Positions 56,404-61,449 of a stretch of DNA of 61,449 nucleotides are shown one piece after another. The position numbers and the translations under genes were made by a program. The stretch covers positions 1 to 61,449 of the forward strand of contig DGRU01000103.1 of the NCBI GenBank assembly GCA_002390025.1. The letters are read 5' to 3'. The stretch's first letter is position 1; each line of letters starts with the position of its first letter. The notes beneath the pieces are model-generated. The model was not told the DNA's origin, did not search any database, and saw nothing but the letters and a program-made list of their open reading frames with translations. The DNA comes from Lachnospiraceae bacterium UBA4380 (GTDB lineage: Bacteria; Bacillota; Clostridia; Lachnospirales; Lachnospiraceae).

Positions 56404-56463
56404 TACTCTTCCTCTCTTTCAATATGTTCTTATTTTTTATCTTCAGCGGATTCACTTTCTGTC

Positions 56464-57180
56464 TCAAAGCATAAATCCCTGTAAATTGTAAGTCCTGCAA
56501 AGATAATATTTTGAAAAAGTCTCCAGCCGCATATTGGTCATCTGGATCGCGTGATAGATGTAATCCGGGAGGTACTCGTCAAACTTGACTTCCAGCAGAT
56601 GCAGTCCTTTGGAGAGTACCGGCCGCTCATCGATGTTTTCCTCGAAGAAGCGGTCAAAAGACGGAGACGATGTAATATTCATATCAAAGGTCACACGCAC
56701 GTTTCCCTCGTCGCAGACAAAGGGCCTGCGAAGGTACTGCACGATCACCTTGGGCTGCATCAGCTGCGTGCGCTGCTGCAGGAGCATGCGGTTCAAAAGC
56801 GGGGGATTATCCGGAGTGATGGGAATGGGCTCCAGCCTGATCATGCGCTCATACTGCTCACGCGTGATCCGGCAGCTCTTCTTTTGGATCATGCCGTATT
56901 CCTTGCGCTTGCACTCCAGCGAGATCCGCCGCTCGCTGGCGTTGTAAATGCGCACCCTCCATTTTTCACGAGGGCTCACGCCGCTCTCATTTTCATTCAG
57001 ACACCTGTCATAAAGATCATCAAAGTATGTGCTCCGGATCAGATAACATCCGTTCTCGTCTGTATGGGGATCCGGTCTCATCACATTCTGCAGCCTCACT
57101 TCCAGCATCTTCAGTTCTGCCGCAGAGCACAGATACTTGAGTTCATGCCGGAATTTGGGCTCAGCTATCACCTTGGCCAC
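56464..57180 (-). CDS. VTC-domain polyphosphate polymerase
   Basis: A 238-residue VTC domain protein. FRHELKYLCSAAELKMLEVR near the start, YLIRSTYFDDLYDRCLNEN near 50, KWRVRIYNASERRISLECKR near 75-95 with several basic residues of the tunnel, and LLEVKFDEYLPDYI near 205. A GTG start at 57180 is preferred because AAAGGAAAG lies 8 bases upstream; the frame is open to a TTG at 57216 inside a repeat array. The enzyme makes polyphosphate from ATP. In many Firmicutes a CotH kinase gene is also present; none is seen here. Confidence 0.9.
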   Translation of the reverse strand: MAKVIAEPKFRHELKYLCSAAELKMLEVRLQNVMRPDPHTDENGCYLIRSTYFDDLYDRCLNENESGVSPREKWRVRIYNASERRISLECKRKEYGMIQKKSCRITREQYERMIRLEPIPITPDNPPLLNRMLLQQRTQLMQPKVIVQYLRRPFVCDEGNVRVTFDMNITSSPSFDRFFEENIDERPVLSKGLHLLEVKFDEYLPDYIYHAIQMTNMRLETFSKYYLCRTYNLQGFML

Positions 57181-57202
57181 ACTGCTTTCCTTTCTGTTAA
57201 TC

Positions 57203-57382
57203 CATAAATCTGTCAATTCATAAATCTGTCAATTCATAAATCTGTTAATCCATTAATCTGCAAATCTATAAATCTGCAAATCAATAAATCTGCAAATCAA
57301 TAAATCTGCAAATCACTAAATCTGCAAATCACTAAATCTGCAAATCTATAAATCTGCTAATCGATAAATCTGCAAATCTACA
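57203..57382. repeat. Minisatellite of 14-17 bp units
   Basis: About eleven copies of ATAAATCTGCAAATC-like units (variants TGTC/TGTT/TGC). The array begins just upstream of the VTC start and covers most of the leader region. Confidence 0.85.
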
Positions 57383-57404
57383 TAGTCATATATTCTCACA
57401 AAAT

Positions 57405-57440
57405 CAAAACCGGGTACTGTCCGGCACCCGAGGTTTTGAA
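57405..57440 (-). terminator. Hairpin after the HD gene
   Basis: AACCGGGT / ACCCGAGGTT type stem around ACTGTCCGGC, 55 bases beyond the end of the leftward HD gene. A T run is only partial. Confidence 0.5.
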
Positions 57441-57491
57441 CAGTTACGAGTATTGTACCATATTTAAAGCCCGTCTTCTCAGTTTTTCATC

Positions 57492-58508
57492 TTACATTCC
57501 CTTCGATTCCGCTATTTTCTCTTCTGTCTGGAGGTCAACCTGTGCCCGAAGGGCCTGGAACCAGGGGGAGATCTTCGCCTCCTCCTGCCCATAGGTCATC
57601 TGCAGGTCGTACTCCAGCGGAAGCCAGGACTTGATGTCCGACTCATTATGCTGGATGACCGCCTCTATTTTGTCAATGGCTTTATAGAGACGGGCTTCCG
57701 GCGTCTCCATTGCTTTCATCTCGGCATAGAGCCCCTCGAATTCCCTGCGCTGTGCCTCGGGAAATCCGCCGACCCACTTATCGAGGGCAGTCAGTTCCGC
57801 GTCCGTGTGCTCCGATGTCTTTTCAAATGTCGGGATATCGCCCGTGAAGGCCTCGCCCAGATCATGGATCAGGCACATCCGGATCACTTTGTTCATGTCA
57901 AAACTGCGGAAGTCACTGACTCCGGAGAGGAGCATGGCCAGAAGAGCCGCCCGCCAGCTGTGCTCTGCAACGCTCTCCCGTCTGCCGCTGGATGTATCGC
58001 AGTGACGTGTGTGGCATTTGAGGCGCTCCGCTACACGCAGTATTTCGAGAAGTTCCGCCGGTGTCATATCCGGCACACCCTGCTCCGGGGCCGCCCCGGA
58101 ATCTGCTGCTTCAGGGTTCTCCTCATGCTCCGCAGCATCACCGTCCGGCATACCCAGCAGATCCTCCAGCTCGACTTCCTTGTCGAGTGAATTGGTGCAG
58201 ACGATCGGCTCGCCCTGTGTCAGTTCCACTGTCACCGGCTGTCCCTCCGTGCGGATGACAACATCAAAGGCAAGACCCGGTCCATAGGACTGCATCTGCG
58301 GATACTGCTTGAGGAACTCTTCCACGCTGAAGGACCTCGCATCGATCTGCAGCGGATCATCACCCTCAAATACATAGGAGACAATCTCCTGAATGGTCTC
58401 CGGACCGGCCTGCAGCCGGCGGATCAGCATGGGAATATCTGTTTTTTCATCCATCAGGTACTCTTTAATAGTAAAAACACCGGATGTGGAAACGCCTGTT
58501 TTCTTCAT
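57492..58508 (-). CDS. HD-domain hydrolase (YfbR/5'-nucleotidase-like)
   Basis: A 338-residue protein. Residues 1-150 are a unique N-terminal region with an acidic, low-complexity linker at 120-150. Residues about 155-320 are an HD domain: RHCDTSSGRRESVAEHSWRA with the first His, CLIHDLGEAFTGDIP with the HD pair near 215, and KAIDKIEAVIQHNES with the last Asp. This is the HD_3 type that acts on nucleotides. Start at 58508 with GAGAGG; an alternative start at 58454 would lose 18 residues. Confidence 0.85.
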   Translation of the reverse strand: MKKTGVSTSGVFTIKEYLMDEKTDIPMLIRRLQAGPETIQEIVSYVFEGDDPLQIDARSFSVEEFLKQYPQMQSYGPGLAFDVVIRTEGQPVTVELTQGEPIVCTNSLDKEVELEDLLGMPDGDAAEHEENPEAADSGAAPEQGVPDMTPAELLEILRVAERLKCHTRHCDTSSGRRESVAEHSWRAALLAMLLSGVSDFRSFDMNKVIRMCLIHDLGEAFTGDIPTFEKTSEHTDAELTALDKWVGGFPEAQRREFEGLYAEMKAMETPEARLYKAIDKIEAVIQHNESDIKSWLPLEYDLQMTYGQEEAKISPWFQALRAQVDLQTEEKIAESKGM

Positions 58509-58888
58509 ATTTACCTCTCAGTCCAAAGCAGATCAGATGCGGGAATAGACAAATCACTGTTTTCTGCAGTTCACATAAACAGATAATACTGCCGCTAACC
58601 TTAGAATTGCCTTTGTTAAAATGTGTTAAAATGCGCGGAGAATAATTACTTCTCTGATCTATTTTTATAAATATCATCTATATATATTTCATTTGTGGTA
58701 TAATGGCATGGTTCACAATACAGAAGTATGATACAATCACAGTATGCTGCGACCGATTCCTGAAGAGGACCTGCTATCCTTTTAGACATATCCGCAGGCC
58801 TGCCGCAGTATCCTATGCCGATACAATATTACGGCACCACAGTACCAGATTGGTATTTTTCGGCAACACCCAAGGAGAGCATTAGTTT
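58509..58888. other. Non-coding gap between divergent genes
   Basis: 380 bases, AT-rich. It contains an extended -10 on the plus strand (TGGTATAAT at 58696-58704), about 185 bases before the exonuclease gene. Short open frames here have no ribosome site. Confidence 0.5.
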
Positions 58889-59545
58889 ATGAATAAAGTT
58901 TTCATCGACCTTGAAATGCACCCGATTCCCCACAGTTATGAGGAAGAACGACAGATCTGCACACAGGAAATCATCGAAATCGGCGCTGTCATGCTCAACG
59001 ACAGCAATGAGGAGATTTCAAGCTTTTGTGAATTTGTGCATCCTGCCTATGTCACAAAAATCTATGCAAAGTTCCGAAAGCTGACCGGTATTACCACACA
59101 GGATATCGAAGACGCCGCGCCTCTGACGGAAGTACTTCCCCGTTTCATTGAATGGTGCGGAGAGTCCTACGAAATCTATTCCTGGAGCGACAGTGATATC
59201 TGGCAGATTCTGAATGAGACCCGGCTCAAAAATCTTCAGGACATAGCCGGCCTGCCCTATATGCTCAACCACTGGCATGATTTCCAGCAGGAATTCGGCG
59301 AACTGCTGCACCTGGAAAAAAGTCTGAATCTGGGCCGTGCAGTCACACTGGCAGGACTCGATTTCTCGGGACGTGAGCACGATGGTCTTGCTGATGCCCG
59401 CACAACTTCCCGCCTGTACGTGGAGAGCCGGGACAGCAAATCCTTTGACCGCCTGCGCAAGCTGGTCATCGACGCCTTTTCCGACCACACCTTCACTATG
59501 GGCGACATGTTTGATTTCGGGAGTATCTCCTTCCCCAAGTCATAA
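58889..59545 (+). CDS. DEDDh 3'-5' exonuclease
   Basis: A 218-residue exonuclease of the DnaQ/RNase T fold. Exo I FIDLEMHP (Asp7, Glu9), Exo II SWSDSDIWQIL near 98, Exo III REHDGLADARTT near 161-172 with the DEDDh His. Close to the KapD/ERI-like group. No polymerase domain. Probably a stand-alone RNA or DNA trimming enzyme. Single gene. Confidence 0.9.
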   Translation: MNKVFIDLEMHPIPHSYEEERQICTQEIIEIGAVMLNDSNEEISSFCEFVHPAYVTKIYAKFRKLTGITTQDIEDAAPLTEVLPRFIEWCGESYEIYSWSDSDIWQILNETRLKNLQDIAGLPYMLNHWHDFQQEFGELLHLEKSLNLGRAVTLAGLDFSGREHDGLADARTTSRLYVESRDSKSFDRLRKLVIDAFSDHTFTMGDMFDFGSISFPKS

Positions 59546-59747
59546 AGCGAGTCATGAATCAGGAAAGGCGCCGCCACGTTCTGTCTTATGACGCCATTAC
59601 AGTATAGCAGATTCTGCAGATAATACATTGATCTTTTTTCAACTTATCAACTGACAACCCCTTCATCGCTGCAATATTGTTTTTCGTGCAGTGTATGTCC
59701 CCCGCAGCATCATTTGATGCCGCAGGATCCCGACAGGAGCACCCGCC

Positions 59748-60986
59748 ATGATCACTCTTCTACGCCTTCTAATCACCATCGTCCCTACAGCGGCACTCTT
59801 CTACGCACGCCGCTTCCTTCCCGCGGGCATGGAGATCAGGTCCGTGAATCTCGGTGCCCTGCCCCTCGCCGACCTGCTGGCCGCAGCTGTGATCGCTCTT
59901 TTGATCTGGTTTCTGATCACGCCTCCGGTCTGCCGCTTTGCACAGAACCTGCATTTCAGGCTTTCCACCCAGAGGAAGATCCGGCAGCAGATCCGGAAAC
60001 AGCAGCGTTTTCTTCTCAACTGGCTCCTGTCCCGCCCCGCACACTGGGGGATTACCGGAACTGCTTCCGAGCCCCAGTACGCCAACACCTGCGAAGGCCT
60101 TCTGGCCCTGCGCGGCTCAGGCTATCTCGACAGGAAACGCGAATCCTACCGCAATGCCTTCCAGACGCTTACCGAGGCGGTAGTCCCGACAGGCCTTGCC
60201 AGCCGCACCGTGAACCGGCCGACGGTCATCAACACTTCCATGCTGCTGAGCCTGGTCGCCCTGGAAAAGAAGAATTCAACAGACGTCATCGATTCCTTTG
60301 ACCTCTACGATGATATCGCGGCCAATCTCTGGTTTCTGCATGCTGAAAACGGATGGGGTCCCCTCATCCTCCGCGCAGACAAAAAAGAATGCCGCTTTGT
60401 CAACACCTGGTGGGCTCTTCGCGCCCTCTATCAGTACGGCTATCTGGAGCGTCCCGAAGAGGGGGACGCCTTCCGCCAGTTCCTGATCTCTATCTACGAA
60501 AAAAACCGGGGCGGCACCTTCGGCTACAGCCCTTCTGATGCCCCCCGCCTGACCGTCACGGCAATGTATCTCCTCCTCTACTATGATCTGCCCCGCGCGC
60601 TCCGCAGGGAGATTGCCGGAGACTATGATCCCCGCGCCGCTGCCGACTTCATCTATACCCGTTTTGTCACCGAGAAATGCCAGGTGGAAGTCGAGTGCAT
60701 CGACGGGACATACGCAGGCGGCTCTTACATAGCCCATACCCCCTGGAAGCACATTGCCTCCGCATACGCCATGCAGGCTCTCGCAGCCGCCCGCAAAAAC
60801 GGCGACCTCAGCCGCCGCGATATGGACGATATTTACCGCCGCACCTCAGAGATCCTCTCCCGGGATCTTCGTTCCCCGGCGGCAAACGAAAGCTGCTACA
60901 TTCCGTCCGACATAGAGATCTCGCGCACCGGCCCTTATACCTTTGCGGCAGCCCACCTGATCCTGGGCCTGCAGGCACTGCTGTAA
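59748..60986 (+). CDS. Membrane-anchored alpha/alpha-toroid protein (prenyltransferase/cyclase-like repeats)
   Basis: A 412-residue protein. Two N-terminal membrane segments (ITLLRLLITIVPTAALFYA at 2-20 and LADLLAAAVIALLIWFLI near 40-57) precede a helical repeat region with motifs such as NTCEGLLALRGSGYLDRKR, TWWALRALYQYGYLERPEE, GTFGYSPSDAPRLTVTAMYL and TPWKHIASAYAMQALAAA. The pattern is that of terpene cyclase/prenyltransferase-type alpha/alpha toroids, though catalytic Asp-rich motifs are not evident. Function unknown. The start lies after GACAGGAG. The stop codon is part of the 13-bp repeat array. Confidence 0.72.
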   Translation: MITLLRLLITIVPTAALFYARRFLPAGMEIRSVNLGALPLADLLAAAVIALLIWFLITPPVCRFAQNLHFRLSTQRKIRQQIRKQQRFLLNWLLSRPAHWGITGTASEPQYANTCEGLLALRGSGYLDRKRESYRNAFQTLTEAVVPTGLASRTVNRPTVINTSMLLSLVALEKKNSTDVIDSFDLYDDIAANLWFLHAENGWGPLILRADKKECRFVNTWWALRALYQYGYLERPEEGDAFRQFLISIYEKNRGGTFGYSPSDAPRLTVTAMYLLLYYDLPRALRREIAGDYDPRAAADFIYTRFVTEKCQVEVECIDGTYAGGSYIAHTPWKHIASAYAMQALAAARKNGDLSRRDMDDIYRRTSEILSRDLRSPAANESCYIPSDIEISRTGPYTFAAAHLILGLQALL

Positions 60987-61157
60987 AACATTGCTGTAAA
61001 ATATTGCTGTAAAGCACTGCCGTAAAATATTGCTGTAAAGCACTGCTGTAAAATATTGCTGCAAAACACTGCCGTAAAATATTGCTGCAAAACACTGACG
61101 TAAAACATTGCCGCAATATATTGCTGCAAAACACTGCTGTAAAACATTGCTGTAAGC
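60979..61157 (+). repeat. 13-bp minisatellite, about 14 copies
   Basis: Units of the form TGCTGTAAAAYAT (variants TGCCGTAAAATAT, TGCTGCAAAACAC). It starts in the last codons of the toroid protein gene and runs to 17 bases before the next gene. Confidence 0.92.
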
Positions 61158-61173
61158 AGAAAGGAACGCACCT

Positions 61174-61449
61174 ATGCTTCAGCTTCTGGTCTGTTCAGAC
61201 ATCCATACCTACACTGACAATCTCCGCCTTGCGATCCTGAAAATGGACCGTGTCGACGCGGTCCTGATCGCCGGTGATCAGGAAGCGGAAAAAGATGCCG
61301 TGCTCGCCGCCGCCGGCAGCCTCCCCTGTTACATAGTCTGCGGCAATAATGACTACTACCTGAACACAGACTATCCCGAAGAGCTCCTGATCGACATCTG
61401 CATAAGAACCGACCCACTCCGAAACGATCTCCCCGCCGATCTCCCCGCC
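61174..61449 (+). CDS. Metallophosphoesterase, N-terminal part
   Basis: 92 codons up to the right edge. LLVCSDIHTYTDNL gives the Asp-x-His motif, VLIAGDQEAE the second Asp, and YIVCGNNDYYLN the GNxD motif of YfcE/MJ0936-type phosphodiesterases. AAAGGAACG precedes the ATG. Substrate unknown. Confidence 0.88.
   Translation, partial: MLQLLVCSDIHTYTDNLRLAILKMDRVDAVLIAGDQEAEKDAVLAAAGSLPCYIVCGNNDYYLNTDYPEELLIDICIRTDPLRNDLPADLPA

Noticed and set aside
57203..57382. Possible CRISPR array or iteron origin
   Set aside because: Short AT-rich units without spacers, upstream of a chromosomal gene; best described as a minisatellite.
60979..61157. Possible CRISPR array
   Set aside because: Units are 13 bp, contiguous, with no spacers and no cas genes nearby.

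Overview
The window looks like a prophage and its right-hand chromosomal flank in a Gram-positive anaerobe of the Clostridia, most likely Lachnospiraceae. Grounds for this: strong AGGAGG ribosome sites on nearly every gene, a GC-rich phage backbone of the HK97-like siphophage type common in gut Clostridia (P27-type terminase, DUF2800/DUF2815, VapE-like primase, phi13-type tail protein), and chromosomal genes such as YitT, DUF4956/VTC and a ComM-type ATPase. The species cannot be named from the sequence.

Layout. 1-13.4 kb, leftward: the virion genes, read from right to left as terminase small and large, portal, ClpP-type protease, capsid, head-tail connectors, major tail protein, tail chaperones with a -1 frameshift site, an AT-rich cargo gene, tape measure, Dit and a partial tail protein. 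13.5-25.3 kb, leftward: an accessory block of small unknown genes, a SPOR/metallo-beta-lactamase/GH114-like fusion, a SPOR amidase lysin, an amidoligase/gamma-glutamylcyclotransferase cassette, a C5 DNA methyltransferase, a ParB-fused DNA methyltransferase, a DprA-like protein and a ParB-phosphoribosyltransferase fusion. 25.5-26.7 kb: a poly-C cos-like tract and three rightward cargo genes. 26.7-32.6 kb, leftward: HNH nuclease, sigma-like regulator, SNF2 helicase, VRR-NUC nuclease, PrimPol-helicase and DUF4406. 33.0-38.7 kb, rightward: DUF2800, DUF2815, S-adenosylmethionine synthetase and a family A DNA polymerase. 38.9-42.0 kb: an AT-rich restriction-modification island and a HhH-GPD DNA glycosylase. 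42.4-46.3 kb: lysogeny control (ImmA/IrrE, XRE repressor, Cro-like gene) and a SymE-like toxin.

The element ends near 46.53 kb inside a truncated comM-family gene, so the chromosome lies to the right. That flank carries a membrane protein, DJ-1/PfpI, YjbQ, an alpha/beta hydrolase, YitT, a sirtuin, a Cof-type HAD phosphatase, DUF4956 with a VTC polyphosphate polymerase, an HD hydrolase, a DEDDh exonuclease, an alpha/alpha-toroid membrane protein and a partial metallophosphoesterase. It has several unrelated short tandem repeat arrays between genes. No integrase, tRNA, rRNA or CRISPR array was found in the window.

How it works together. The phage supplies its own S-adenosylmethionine synthetase for up to three DNA methyltransferases. 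Its lysis and envelope-modifying genes sit upstream of the terminase rather than after the tail. Repeated non-coding elements organise the leftward unit: a promoter-like TTG-N15-AGAGTGA motif before five accessory genes, a 100-bp element with terminal inverted repeats in two places, and terminator hairpins just upstream of eight gene starts.
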